Of a stretch of 64,000 nt of DNA, positions 1 to 11,639 are shown piece by piece. How positions within the stretch are numbered: position 1 is the stretch's first letter; every line of letters starts with the position of its first letter. Made by a program: the position numbers and the translations under genes. The notes below the pieces were generated by a model. It searched no databases. It had not been told where the DNA came from and worked only from the letters and a program-made list of their open reading frames with translations. The DNA is from Gnetum montanum (taxonomy: Eukaryota; Streptophyta; Gnetopsida; Gnetales; Gnetaceae): contig MNCI01001300.1 in assembly GCA_015680685.1 (NCBI GenBank), positions 1,478 to 65,477 on the forward strand. The letters are read 5' to 3'.

Positions 1-835
1 AGCTCCATATAATTGTTATTTTCATTTTTATTTGTTTAGAATTTTTAAGTTTTGAATACTATTGAAGCCTTAGTAATTTTATGAACAAGGTGATGGTAAA
101 AAGATAATATAATATCCACCTTGGTGTAGAAGTTGGTGGTAGCGATAGCTAATCTATGTAAATATATATAAATAATTTATCTGCACTTGCACCCGTGTAA
201 AATTTACTAAAAATAGAAATTTAAATCCAATGATGGCTTAAAACATGAGGTCCAAATGTGAAGGCGCCAGGCCTGGAACTACCGGTAAATAATTCCAAAT
301 TATCCTACCCTGCTAAAAATCATTATCAACCACCACCACGGAAGAAGGCTCTGCCACTACACCCGGCATCGTTGCCATGTGGTGTTCAGATGCTGAAGAG
401 TGGAGGAGAAGGATCTTAAAAACAATGTGCTAAACATATGGTCCTGAACATAGGGTTTCAGTTGCCTGGAATTTGTTTAGTTTTGCCCCAAATTTGCTTA
501 GGGCTTCCTACATTTCTTTTCGTTTTTGTGAATCGTCTTCCAAATTACTTCCGTTGATTGTAGAGCCAGGGGTGAACATGCCATGGATCAGAGTATCAGC
601 AAATGGTGGCGTCGAGTATGGTAAGTTGAGAATGGTCATGTAACGGCCAGATAATTCTCTATGTAGTGCACACATTGCGGAACACAGAGAACGTCCGGGA
701 AGGTGTTGAAGGCAGGCAAATCCAGCTGCATATGGGTGGAAAAAAATTTTGAAACTGAATGTGTTGCTGCTTAAATTCACCATAAAGCTTTGTTTGTGAT
801 TCCTGTTTTGATCGAAGCGACAACAACCATGAGAG
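1..835. other. Unassigned intergenic DNA
   Basis: I see no convincing gene in this stretch. Bases about 240-720 are richer in G and C than the surroundings, and short open frames exist on the minus strand (for example 508-783), but none matches a family I recognise. It adjoins the cyclophilin-like fragment at 836-943, so part of it may be decayed 3' sequence of the same copied gene. I could not align it to later cyclophilin residues. Confidence 0.4.
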
Positions 836-943
836 CTCCTCGTCCGCCGTCCTTGTAACCGCGTCCTTGCAAGGCTCTATCACAATACGCCCGGCAGGGG
901 TGCCACCGATCTTAGGGCCAAAGAAAACAGTCGAGTTCACCAT
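836..943 (-). pseudogene. Cyclophilin-type peptidyl-prolyl isomerase, N-terminal fragment
   Basis: Cyclophilins catalyse cis-trans isomerisation of peptidyl-proline bonds. Reading the minus strand from an ATG at 943-941, the protein begins MVNSTVFFG and continues with IGGTPAGRIVIE and then VTRTAD. This is the conserved first strand region of cytosolic cyclophilins (VFFD, GG.PAGRIV.EL, PRTAEN). The start fits the family, whose members begin a few residues before VFFD. After RTAD the similarity is lost: the expected NFRALCTGEKG segment is absent in this frame, and nothing that follows resembles the catalytic core. It is either the first exon of a gene with a long intron or, more likely in this repeat-rich setting, a truncated pseudogene or a piece captured by a transposon. 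The family call is fairly sure; its status as a pseudogene is inference. Confidence 0.6.
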
Positions 944-1716
944 TCTATTTCGATTAGATTGCGTACAAAAATAGAAACCATTAAAGATCAACAAACCCTA
1001 GCACTTCTATAAAATCTACTGATGCCTGCAGATCAGCTGCTAAATTGCCATTTCTGCAAATTTCCTTGCACACATTACTGTTTCTTGGTAAATCATGAAC
1101 TGAATCAAAGCATAATTTTAGATTTACCTCTACGTCAGTACCAACGCATCTCCTTTCCAATCCATGAGCAATACCATAGTTTAGATCATTGTATTTACCG
1201 TCATCTATGAGGATTGTTCCATTTGCAAAACTTTCATTTTATATACTTAATTTTAAATTAACAATATCTTCTCCATCATTTTGCAAACATCCACTAATAA
1301 TTTCTCCATTTTTTTATTCATACAATCTGTTGATTTTAATTTTTGAATTTTCATTTCCAGTTCTCTTCTCTTGTTCTTTACCAGTATCCAAATGATCAAT
1401 TCCTGAACATATTTCTAACAATGAAGAATTCCTTGCTTGTCAATTGATTCACCATTGGCACATTATCTCTTGCAATCTTCTATTTACTATCTTTCATATA
1501 TGCATTATTTCCACCAATAATATTATGGTCTCCCCTAGATCCCATACCAATAGTATAAAATAACAAATTTACACTCTCCCACTCTTACAATAATGTTTAG
1601 GATGAATCTTACTGTTCCATGAAATGGCCAAATGTGCCAACATTTACCACCAACCCTCTCAAATCAAGGTTCACCTTGGCCAGTTGCTCTTGTTGTTGTC
1701 AAAAAAATTCAACCAT
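944..1716. other. AT-rich spacer, nothing recognised
   Basis: Short open frames occur (1022-1210 and 1189-1395, plus strand), but their composition is that of random AT-rich sequence. No RNA gene, LTR end or protein motif was recognised. Confidence 0.4.
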
Positions 1717-3600
1717 CTAGTCTTTTGGTTGTTCAATATTGCATATGTGATGGATATTCTTGGTGAGAATCAATTTTTCTTTGTGAACTTGTGATAAGTC
1801 CTTGTCAGTGTTAAAGGCCATCACTTCTAACAAGGACATGTTTAAGACCACTACCTTCTTTACATTCTCAACCTTCCCTATTTTGTGTTGAATTTTTTGA
1901 AAAGCTTCATTCTTTGTGAGCTCCAAGTAAAGAATGGTGAGGTTGGAAAGATGGGCCTGCAACTCTACAACTTCAACAACCAACCATCAGTTCTCTATGA
2001 TGGTTGCCTATAGTTGGGAGTTAGTGATGATAAGTTTGTCCTTTGTCTCTAGTATCTTTGACTAGGTTATTATTACTTCATCCAAAAGATCAAAGATCTC
2101 TAAAAGTGGTTGCTTAGATCCAACTAGTCTTTCCAATACTTTTTCATCGTGGGTTACACTCAATTGATCACTTTTTACTCCTACAAATATCTACATATCC
2201 TTCATTGCAGTAATTTCTGGCATGGATGGTGTAAGAGCATTCAAGGCCTCTACTACCCTATCAGCCACCACCTTTGCTACTATCTCCTGTCATCAATGTC
2301 ACACCATTAAGACAATCATCCCCACAACTTCCTCCAAGTGCACTAAGAAAGGTATAACATTCCTAGAGATTTCAAGGAATTCTTATCTAGGAATGAACAT
2401 CGCAACTTCTCAGCTGCTAGGATTTGTTCTTGCAGGCTTTTGATTTCTCTATGTTTAGAATAGTGAGATAGTTTCCTCTAGCCAACTAATCATCCTTGTG
2501 ACCTCATTGAGATGACTCAAAGCTAGACAATAATCTAATAGTTTTCCACCACCTACCAAATCCTATTATTAATGTAACTACTACTCATAGAGTTTCAAAA
2601 GGCTTTTTGCATCGATAGGTTCCTCTAATGTGGTTTCTCCTATAGGTGATGGTGGTGGTGCCTCTCCTCTTCTTGTAGCTTTGCTCCTACCTTACCCTTT
2701 ATTATCTCCTACTAGGATGATGTAGGAGCATGATAGACTATATCATTGGCATAGTGCACTATGCCTCTCCTTTTGCAAAGTTTTCTGATAAGGCATGGAA
2801 AAAGAAGTGTATTCCTTTTTTTTTATTTTCCTTAAATCACTTCTCTATCTCTAGATAGATATTTTATCAAAGATTGAAAGGGAATTTGCTACATAGAGTA
2901 GCACATTCATAGGTGGAGAAGGCTATGAATCTGCTTAGCCTCACTATGGGGTATAGGTGATAGGCCACATTCTTGAAATAGATATAGTTCATCTTTCTGA
3001 GTGCATCGTAGTCATTACAGTGCATCCCATAGTAAAACTAGACCCACTTTTTCTTAACCACTGGATCTACCTAGATTAATATTTCTACTAATGTTTCCCT
3101 AGTATTAGGCAAAATAAGGATCTCTGCAATGTTTTCAACCAAGTAGGAGATCATGATTCTTTGATCTTAACAAACATGTCTCCTTGGTGGTTATTCAAGA
3201 ATAGGTAGGTCTCCCCCATGTAACATTCTCCACTGAAGGAGATAATGGACCACATTAAAGATCCCTGTAATTGAGTGTGAACTTCCTCCATTGTTAATTC
3301 CAAGAAGTGTCCAAATTTTAATTCTTGGAGAATCAAACTCTAAGCCCCCTTGGTTTGGATCTTCTCTAGGTAGGCCTCTATTAATGTAACTTTAAGGTTA
3401 GATCTTGGTCTTGGATCCTCATCATGCCAAGATTGGCCAATTTCAACAATTTAGAATCTATTGAACAGATTCCACTTCAATCGCCTCCCAAAGAGGTCTT
3501 GTTGTGTGTGTTACTTCAACCTCTTGTTCTTATAGCTATTGTAATTATTGTTAGTCCCTTCCTCCTTGTGGTCACTTCTTCCTCAATTGGGAAGATCCAC
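1717..3600 (-). pseudogene. Degenerate gag-like region of gypsy fragment V
   Basis: Several minus-strand stretches read as former protein. A region at 3151-3336 includes the string TMEEVHTQLQGSLMW. At about 2870-3150 there is a block with YDALRKMNYIYFKNVAYHL. A Pro-rich linker lies near 2640. A heptad-rich, probably coiled-coil segment at 1717-1983 is rich in Leu, Val, Lys and Glu. Stops and frame changes separate the blocks. I do not recognise a named domain. The assignment to a retrotransposon gag rests on position: the region lies directly downstream, on the same strand, of a primer binding site (3610-3627) and an LTR-like segment. No protease, RT or integrase follows before the window edge, so V is cut, or continues outside the window. 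Confidence 0.4.
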
Positions 3601-3609
3601 CTACTAGTG

Positions 3610-3627
3610 CTCCCCTCTTTAGTGCCA
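3610..3627 (-). other. Primer binding site of gypsy fragment V
   Basis: On the minus strand this reads TGGCACTAAAGAGGGGA. It resembles the site of element G (TGGTGCTAGAAGGAGGG). A two-base spacer separates it from a putative LTR end ...GATTGCA at 3630. Reverse transcription would be primed here by a tRNA 3' end. Confidence 0.5.
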
Positions 3628-3629
3628 TC

Positions 3630-4900
3630 TGCAATCACAAATGTAACCCTAGATTAGTATTTTAGTTTATAACCCTTACTCATTTGGTACCTTTGTCATT
3701 GGATCAGGTTACACTTAGGTTTATTTGTGATCATGGTAGGTTTAGTATTTTATTATTATTTTATTAATTAGCTACTAGAGTTTGTTTGTGAGATTTGATC
3801 CTATTTAGGATTATAAGTTTAATATTATTTTAATGGGTTAATCTTGGGGAGTTAGAAAACTTTCAAAAAAATTTCTTTCATAAACCAAAGTTTTATAGTC
3901 CTCATGATGTAAAGCTTACCTCTAGTAGCTTGGGAAATGAAGAATGGATGAGCAACTTGCAAGTTAGAGCACTTAGAAGGTCTCTAGGCTATCAAAATTG
4001 CAAGAAATATTCTCTCATTTGAAGGTAAATATTGGGAAATGGATAAGTATCATGCATATTTATATTATTTTTTAACTACATCAATAAGAATGCATTGATG
4101 CATTGAGCTACATCAACAAGGATGTATCGACATGGCTATTTTAAGTGATTTTTTTTCATTTTAAAATTAAGTATTTTGGAAGAGTTTGAGGATGAAACCA
4201 GAGCCCAAAGAAAGCTAGAAAGGCCTGGAATGATGGCAAAACATGGAAGAAGATATTAGATTTGATAGGAAAAGGATATTCGAATAAAAATGAGGATGTT
4301 GAAATTTTATAAAACTAGACATTTGACATGGTGAAATGATGGGATTGATTGTGAAATGACCAAAGGATAAAAAGTTTAATTGAAATAAGACCAAGGGGTA
4401 TGAAAGTAGGTTCTCCCCAAATTAGGCTCATGCCATTAATGCCCTTGCATGCCCTCATACCAAGGAGTTCATAAGCACCAAGGATGATTAATGATCATAG
4501 GTAATTAAAAATTGAATTCACAAAAGAGATCATCAAAGGGTTATGACAAATAAAAAGAGACACATTAATTGACCATGATAGGAGGTAGTGAGGTGGTTGA
4601 TGATGAGAATAGAGAGATGAAAAGGAGAGAGTTAAAAGAGATTTTTGCATCCTAGTTACATGAAGCCCTTATGGAACTTGTGTTTAGAATGACCAAATAC
4701 TATTCCATTCTTGGTTTGAACCAATTCCATCCGTATTTAGTGACTTTGCATTACCATATTTTAACTATTTGACCAACAAGATTCCACTACCACTTTCAAA
4801 GATCAACCATCACTCCAAGTAGAGAAGAAAAGAGAAGTAGAAAGATAGGAAGGGACATAGTTAGAGGGGCATTTTCAGGCATGGGTAACATGTCTTTTCC
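3630..4900 (-). repeat. LTR of gypsy fragment V (right edge uncertain)
   Basis: The left edge (the minus-strand 3' end, CA) is set by the adjacent primer site. A TATA-like stretch lies near 4060-4075. Upstream of it in minus-strand sense (about 4076-4135) are repeated words ATGCATTGATGCATTG and ACATCAACAAGGATGTA, the same kind of U3 repeat seen in the LTR of X. At 4866-4893 a stretch matches, in reverse complement, a motif near 63253 (GACATGTTACCCATGCCTGA). The right edge could be anywhere between about 4900 and 5200. Confidence 0.4.
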
Positions 4901-5740
4901 AACCCCATAACTACTGCTTGTAGCCCATTATTATGTCGAATGAGTGTGCTTTAAATTCCCATGTTTTTTTTTCATGGAAATCACACCATGCAAAGACATG
5001 ATTCCTATTATTTTTTAATAGTATGAGTGATGAAAGGCCAATGAGAATAACCATAAAATTAAATAAGGAAGTTAGGTACATAAGGTAACAAATCTTCTTG
5101 AAGTCAAACCCTTGGTTCCTTACAATTCTTTTAAGTACCAAAATAATTGATTCTTTTTAAGTTACAATTATGAAAGGATCCCTTGCTTCCAAGATAAAAA
5201 AAACCCCCCATAGAATATAGTAGAATGGATGGATGATGTGGACTCACTACATGATACCATTATAAAATTAATGCTCCATTAATCAATGATATAATTTTAA
5301 GGCAAAATCTAGTCATTGAATAATCAATTCAAACATGAAATACAATATGAAATGAACTTCCAATAGTAGTAGTAGCTTGTGAAAAAAGTGCAAGATTCCT
5401 GATGAATAAAAAAATAAAAAATAACACATAAGGAAAGTTAACAAAAGTAAAAGATATAAAATAAAGTGCAAAATATTCAAGAAAATTGAAAAACATAAAA
5501 ATAATGGTGTTAGAAAAAGTTGAAAAATGAAGTAGCCTTCACAAAATCTTAGCATGGATCACCATCTTCCCCACAACTGGGTTGAAATGAGAAGATCCAA
5601 AAGATAGAATGAGCTTGTTTATCAGTTGGGATGTTCATGTTACTGGTTAGCCTTGGTTAAAGGAAAGGTTTTACTTGTTGAATGTTTACTAGTAATTGCT
5701 TGTCTAGGCTAGAAGGTTGATAAATTGTCATGGCTCTGGA
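4901..5740. other. AT-rich sequence between V and the gag of X
   Basis: No coding similarity was recognised. The plus strand at 5400-5530 is a long purine-rich (A/G) run that generates long hydrophobic open frames on the minus strand. These are compositional and not genes. Confidence 0.4.
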
Positions 5741-5749
5741 AGAAAAAGT

Positions 5750-7023
5750 TGCATAAATGATATAAGATCCTTTCCATTGGTTGAGATTTTGTGCATTGTG
5801 ATACATGAATGAGGTTCCAATAAATAATGTTATCTCTTGGTTGGAATTTAAATTTTCTTATCCTTAATTCATGATGTTTTTAAGTGTGTTCCTTTTGCAC
5901 TTCATTAATAAATAGGACTACTAATAAATTTTCTTCTAGCACATTGAATGTCATTCATTTTCTATGTTTTATAGGTCACAAGCCTCATGAAATACTTGGA
6001 GATGATTTTGTGGATCTAAATTATATTCCCCTTCAAAACTAGGAATAGTATTCATATCCAACCTGTTGATTCTACTATCTTTTTGATGCCTTGTTGGAAT
6101 TTTGACTACCTTTGAAATGTTGATCATATCTCGATTAGCTAGTAAAGGCTCATCATGGTCATGACAATCATGGTGGTCCTATTCATGACTATGATATCTA
6201 TAATGAGTTCTACTATGTCTTCAATCCCTATGACATTCATCTCTCTCTTGTGAGCCTTGGTTCTAATCCTGATCATTTTGGTATGACTGACAATCATTTC
6301 TATTCTTTTGATCATCTCCATCCTAGTGTTGACTACCCCTTCTTGTGTCTTGGCTCCTCTTTCCTTTGTTAGAGTTTTTAGGATGAAAATGAAGAGGAAG
6401 ATGAGAATAAAGAAGAAGGATAACTAGGGGAATGATGCTTGCTAGTTTTCCTCATTTGGTTCCTTCCTTGATCCTTATGCTTTTCATTATCATTCTTTTG
6501 ATTATTATCCTTGCCCTCAAATGATTGGCTAGGATTCTTATCTATTTAGATCCCCTAGATCTAGTTTTCCCATCACTAAGTTCTCCAAAGTTGACTATAA
6601 CCTTTGGTTTAGGATCTCATCATTGTAGAGAGGAGGAGAATCTATGTATTAAGATTAACCAAAAAAGAAATCCTCATCCTCTTTGTGCTACTACGAGAAT
6701 AAGTGTGTAAAGATCCTATTATCTTTAGAGACCTAATATCATGCCTCCATTTGTTGATCCTACTTACATTGGGATTTGGTGGGATGATAATCCCTGTAGG
6801 TGTAGTATAGGACTTCATATTCTGAGTTAAGTGTAGTGATTCCCAGCTTAATAAGATTTTTCATTAACATGGTGGGAACAAATTGATATTGAGGAAACAC
6901 AATGTTGCCTTCCATGTCCCTCCAATACACTTGTTCATCTTGATGTAGGATAAAGGTAAAACCTAGATTATAGGGATCTAGATGAGAATACACAACTCCT
7001 AGTTGTTGAGGATCTTTTGACAC
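5750..7023 (-). pseudogene. gag remnant of gypsy element X
   Basis: This minus-strand region begins about 180 bases downstream of the X primer site. The N-terminal block (7023-6763) contains VVYSHLDPY, FILHQDEQVYWRD and EGNIVFPQY. The same pattern (FILHQDE, then GNI) occurs in the gag of element Z near 57700, which shows it was once protein. Further on come a Lys/Asn/Asp-rich stretch (about 6520-6450), a region rich in His, Asp and Arg (about 6330-6130), and a segment with IPSFEGEYNLDPQNH (about 6060-6010) that resembles the start of a retrotransposon gag domain. At least three reading frames are needed, so it is heavily frameshifted. Gag would form the particle in which the element is reverse transcribed. 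The rest of X (protease and pol) is not seen to the left. Confidence 0.6.
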
Positions 7024-7202
7024 TCCCCATTGTTGATTGGATCTATCTGTATGTGGTGGAGATTTATCTTATTAGCAATTAATAAAAATAGTGTGCCTTT
7101 TGGAATTGTAATCTTTTAATAGTTGGTTGTTGAATTATCTTTTACAATATCTTTGTATACATTCATAGTTTAGTCCTACTTAGCGCACTTAGCTAAACTA
7201 AA

Positions 7203-7220
7203 TCTCCAACAATAGTGCCA
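7203..7220 (-). other. Primer binding site of element X
   Basis: On the minus strand it reads TGGCACTATTGTTGGAGA, a decayed form of the TGGCGCCGTTGCCGGGGA site common in plant gypsy elements. One base separates it from the LTR end (CTCATCA). The site of Z at 57443 has the same one-base spacing. Confidence 0.65.
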
Positions 7221-7221
7221 A

Positions 7222-8048
7222 TGATGAGTAGCACGTATACCCTATGCCCAAAAATATGAATCACAAGCATGTACTAGTGATCTAGTTGAATATTGTAGAA
7301 TTAGTTCCTAAGTTTGACCATAGTTAGAAATTTTAAACCAAGGGGTCATGTGATAATTATCTTCCTAAGTCACACTTGTGTGTGCTATGCATATGATTAA
7401 ATGCAAGTTAAGGTATATTATATTTTTTTATTTATATATTTTTATCTTAAGTTCTATATGAAAAAATGAATATTTAATGATTAATTATTTTACCTACCTA
7501 ACTATTCTAAACTCTAACTACCCTAACATAAGTAGCCATTCCCACTTGTTGCACACATCTCAAACTTGTATAAATCTTGTTGGATTACCAAGTGACAATT
7601 ACTAGGCATATCAAATGGCCACTACTAGGATTACCAAGTGTAATACCTTATGCTCAAAGTAATCATACTTATGTCTTCATGGTTAATTACATTAAGTATC
7701 TATAACTTAGAAAATAAAATGCATGGAAAATAAAGTGTTAATAAGGAAGATTAAGCTAATCCAAGTGCTACAATGAATGCTAGAAATCTTGAATTTATTT
7801 TCATTCACACTAATGTGTTCAAGTACATGGTCCTTTAATAAATTTTTATACAATCTCTTTCACTCACATTGTGGGCACTCAATGGAAAATATTCCAATCT
7901 AGGAAAGAAAAACTACAAGGGCATCGTTATGCTACTAAAACAAGTTATCATAACTATGGTTGGTGCACGCATTTATATAGGCTATGCCTACATTAGCATT
8001 GATGCATCTACGTCAATGCATGTCATCATGCATTGATGGTGTAGCACT
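7222..8048 (-). repeat. 5' LTR of X, R-U5 and proximal U3 (left part)
   Basis: The plus-strand left edge is TGATGAGTAGCACG, matching the ends of the L-family LTRs (TGATGAGTGACGAGG in L1). Inside are further matches to L2, including the string CTAGGATTACCAAG near 7610. A TATA-like CTATATAAAT (minus strand) lies at about 7971-7980, followed to the right by U3 words such as TGCATTGATG and CTACGTCAATGCATG. The LTR stops abruptly at 8048, where Y begins, and resumes at 50641. The two parts sum to about 897 bases, close to L2 (876) and L3 (890). Confidence 0.65.
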
Positions 8049-9109
8049 TGAAAACTTCAATGCTAGAACCCCAAAAATTTCAAAATGGAACAGTTTTAAC
8101 CTTGGATCTATGGGTCTCTTAAAAAAAAGATCTAAAGCATCCTAGATGATCTTTTCAATCATCCAAGGACTTAAAGATTTAATTCCAATGTATATAAAAA
8201 TAAAAAATATATGCAAGAAACAAATTCAAGAATGAGAAAACATAAGTAAATGATGTAATATATCAAAATAATGTAAACATGAAACTTTGTATTACTATAA
8301 AAATAAAGGTTTAGGAAATACAAATTGGGGTTGTAGAAAACCCAAGAACACAAAAATATCCTTGATGCCCATTGTAGACAGTGGAGTTTATTCTACTCAA
8401 GATCTGCACTTGTCCTTCTCCAATCTATTCTCAAACTTAGCTTGCTACAAGCCTTCTTTACTCTAGAGGATTTGCATTGGGGGAGAAAATGGTAGTGTAC
8501 TTATGGAAATTCTTTATGGAAAAAGTCTCACGTTTAGATGAATACCAAAAATTCCAAAAGTACTTACAATGAGACAAGTTCTAGTTTAAATAGTTCATGT
8601 AGGCCTTGATTCATTGTTGTTAATTTCTACCATGATTGCTAACATATTTTTGGCAAATTCTATTATACATGGAGCATCTTTATATAGCATGTGAGAAAAT
8701 TTAGTTGATTTTTGCATTTCACACACTGCTCCCACATGCTACCCAATGTGTGGGACTAGAATGCCTAGCATGTGGGTTCAAGGCCCAAATCCCATATGCA
8801 TCCCCCACACTCTAGCTAGTATGTGGGGCCAACATTCCCAGTGTATGAAGTGAAAATAATGATTTTCACAATCTATAACAATTTTTCAGCCTTTACAAGT
8901 TGCAATGTATGGCACTTGCAACATGTGGGTTGTACATCTCCATTCTTACATTAAAAACTACCTTAAATTCTAGTAATACAAAAACAAAATGCAAGATTTT
9001 TGGAAAAACAAGACAATTGTATCTACCTTCATATTTTCACCAAATTGCAATAAAGGTTTTGGCTATGAGCTTCACATATTACAATATGAATTTTCTTTGA
9101 GATGTTTTA
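8049..9109 (-). repeat. 3' LTR of gypsy element Y
   Basis: This is a direct repeat of 49588-50640, about 80% identical by eye and collinear throughout. Edges are TGAAAAC on the left and GATGTTTTA on the right; the other copy ends GTGTTTCA, so the original inverted termini were TGAAA...TTTCA and the terminal base pair has mutated here. A minus-strand TATA-like CTATTTAAAC is near 8590. To its right (U3) is a cluster of CACATG-type palindromic words at about 8715-8850. The copy lies downstream of the integrase of Y, as a 3' LTR should. Confidence 0.75.
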
Positions 9110-10290
9110 TTGGCCCATGTTTATTGATGTTTTGAGGATTGTCTCGAGAGACATCAACAATGAATGCAAAACACTACCACAAGTTTATCACCAATTCTCC
9201 TTCTCCACACTTGATTCTATAGTTGTCGAACCATGTCTAGAAGTGCTTATGATGGTGAGATAAGGTCATGATGAAATGTTATAGGTTTAAGATGAGATGA
9301 AGGCTATATTTAATTATCATGAAATGGTCACATGGATTAACAATGAATTTCAAATGTTAACATCATGGTCATTGTATAATAGTGATAATTTTGCTAATCA
9401 ATGTAGTCTTCACACTTTCTGCTTCAAAGGATTGGTTACTTGGTAATGTGTTAGAGGAACCAATACTCCACTCCAAGGCTTCTTTGGATGTTAGGCTTCT
9501 CCATTTATTTATTTTGAGTTACTTGATTTGAATTTTAGGATTCACTGGCCTCTTGGCCTTCTTGGAAATTATACGCCATCCCCCCCCCCCCCCCCCCCCC
9601 CCCCCCCAAACTTTTTTTCTCTTTTTTCTTTCTTTCATTTTTTTTAAAGGGGTGAAACCTTCATTAGGTTTCATTACCAAGGTTGAATCTTTCTTTGTTT
9701 TCTTATTGAATGAGATGTGTTACATTCAATGAACTTGATGTTGGTCACATTACATGAATGTCAAACATACGAAATCATTATTAAGGTAAGTAAGGCTACA
9801 ATTTGGATAAGGGATTATGGCTCAAGAGGGGTAACAAAGGTGATGTGAGGTAAGCACTCTTAGCACTGTAGGACAAGCTGATTGAATCTTGTGCATCGAG
9901 ATTACTTGGTAACTTACTACCATAATGAGTCACACCTTCATGATGACTTTAGGCTTCATCTTGCAAGCACAACTCCAAGAGTAAAAGAAGACACATCAAA
10001 GAATTCACATGCTTATAATAGTTTGCATAAGGCTACATGAGAGGAAAATCTAAATACAACCCACCATAGGCTACAATAGGTACAACATGAGAAACTTATC
10101 TTTTGTTATATAGACTTATACAAATTTTGTAGTTCATCTATCATGTCAAACATAAAGAATGAGAGGTTACACATGTTCTCTTATTATAGGCTGCAAAAGT
10201 TACTAGCATCAATCATCTATCAATACCTACAAATAAAGACAAACAAGGGCTATAGGAAAACAAGCTAGCATTAGATATGATAAGGTTTGA
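9110..10290. other. Region between integrase and 3' LTR of Y
   Basis: No coding sequence was recognised. It contains a 28-base poly-C run (9580-9607) followed by a pyrimidine-rich tract to about 9645. A canonical polypurine tract immediately before the LTR at 9109 is not evident, which fits the age of the element. Confidence 0.45.
9580..9645. repeat. Poly-C run plus pyrimidine tract
   Basis: There are 28 consecutive C residues from 9580, then T- and C-rich sequence broken only by a few A residues. On the minus strand it is a long purine tract ending in poly-G. It could derive from an expanded polypurine tract, or simply be a mononucleotide expansion. Run length in such tracts is unreliable in assemblies. 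Confidence 0.8.
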
Positions 10291-10299
10291 TATAGGAAT

Positions 10300-11345
10300 G
10301 ATTAATCAAGTTGGCCAATTCATTCCTATTCATGTCCACCAATGTGAAAGCCCCATTTTCATAGGCTTTGGTAACTACAAAAGATCCCTCCCAATTATCT
10401 GAAAAATTGGCTACATGCTCACAAATGGCCTTAAGGACAAGTTCTTCTTCCTTAACTTCTCATTTATTTGGATCATGATGATGTTGTTGTTTATACCTTT
10501 CCTAATGTCATTTGATGTAAGAAATAATTTATATTCACTACTCCACCGAATTAAGATCAATGATACATAGCTCCTTGCTCTATTCATCATTGATGAAATC
10601 AGATAGAGCCACTTTTAAGGATGATACTTGCATTTCAAGAGGTAAAACTACTTCAAATTCATAAACAAGACTATATGGGGTGACACCATTTGTCATCCTA
10701 AAATTTATTCTATAAGCCCAAAGTGCATGTATTAATCACTTCTGACATTTTTTTTTTTTGCTATTATTTAGCATCTTTTTGAGAAGGTTTATGATTACTT
10801 TGTTGCTTGCTTTGGCTTTCTTGTTAGCTTGTGGAGAGTATGGTGATGAAAAGAAATGTTTAATGCCTAGTTGATCATAAAAGGTTTGTGTTTCTTTCCT
10901 ATTAAACTATGGTCCATTTTCTGTGAATATATTTAGAGGTATGAAAAAATGGAACGCTATGTTATCAAGTATAAATTTACAGACTTGTTGGAACGTTGTT
11001 TTCATTAGAGGGATAGCTTCAATACACTTTGTAAAGTATTTGATTGTAGTGAGGATGAATCTATGCCCTATAAAATATTTAGGTTTTATATGTCCAATAA
11101 TTTCTATTCCTCATTATTAAAATGACCAAGCTATTTGAGTAGTGTATAACTCAGTTAGTGGCACATGTATTAAGTTGTTGTGCCATTAATAGGTATCACA
11201 ACTTTTAACCTTCTACATGTAGTCTCTTTCCACATAGGGCCAATAGTATTCTAATTGTCTAATCTTTGTAGCCATGGCTCTAGGTCCTATATGTCCTCCA
11301 CATACACCCTTATGAGCTTGCCAAAGGACTATGCAAGCTTCAATT
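10300..11345 (-). pseudogene. Integrase of gypsy element Y (degenerate)
   Basis: On the minus strand an HHCC zinc-binding region is recognisable at about 11330-11170: AHKGVCGGHIGPRAM, then YYWPYVERD, then KSCDTY. The catalytic core follows at about 11110-10900, with FTENGP in place of the usual TDNGP, so the second acidic residue is Glu. Then come FFSSPYSPQANKKAKASNK (about 10845), the region corresponding to the third acidic residue, and HALWAYR (about 10720). The C-terminal part at about 10450-10305 reads ANFSDNWEGSFVVTKAYENG, typical of Tat-type gypsy integrases. Integrase inserts the cDNA into host DNA. Multiple in-frame stops make it non-functional. It lies last in pol, before the 3' LTR, as expected. 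Confidence 0.85.
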
Positions 11346-11639
11346 TTGCCCAAACACACTAACAATTTTCCATCATAGGACCTTTAACCTAATGTGTTAT
11401 CAGCTACTATGACATATTATTTTGATCTTTTATATACAACATCCTTTTAAGAAGTAATCAGGTTCCATGAAGGTTCACCATGCATTAGGTAAAACTTGGT
11501 ATCTTCAAACCATTCATTTTGAGGAATATTGTCAATGGTAGCTATAGAGATGCCTTGAGTGTTCTCCACAATGACAATAGCAAAGTTCTCCATTAAAGAA
11601 GGTAATTTGCTAAACACATTTGGTGTCACACTTAGGGAT

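Noticed and set aside
3650-3710. Plus-strand LTR end plus primer site (ACTCATTTGGTACC)
   Set aside because: It resembles the L/Z pattern, but upstream sequence does not match any L-family LTR and the minus-strand primer site at 3610-3627 fits better.
5313-5555. 80-codon hydrophobic minus-strand frame as a membrane protein
   Set aside because: It is the complement of a purine-rich A/G run; composition alone explains the Phe/Leu/Ile richness.
9580-9645. Polypurine tract and LTR boundary of Y at about 9577
   Set aside because: The homology between the two Y LTRs ends at 9109, not 9577, and the inverted termini TGAAA...TTTCA support 9109.
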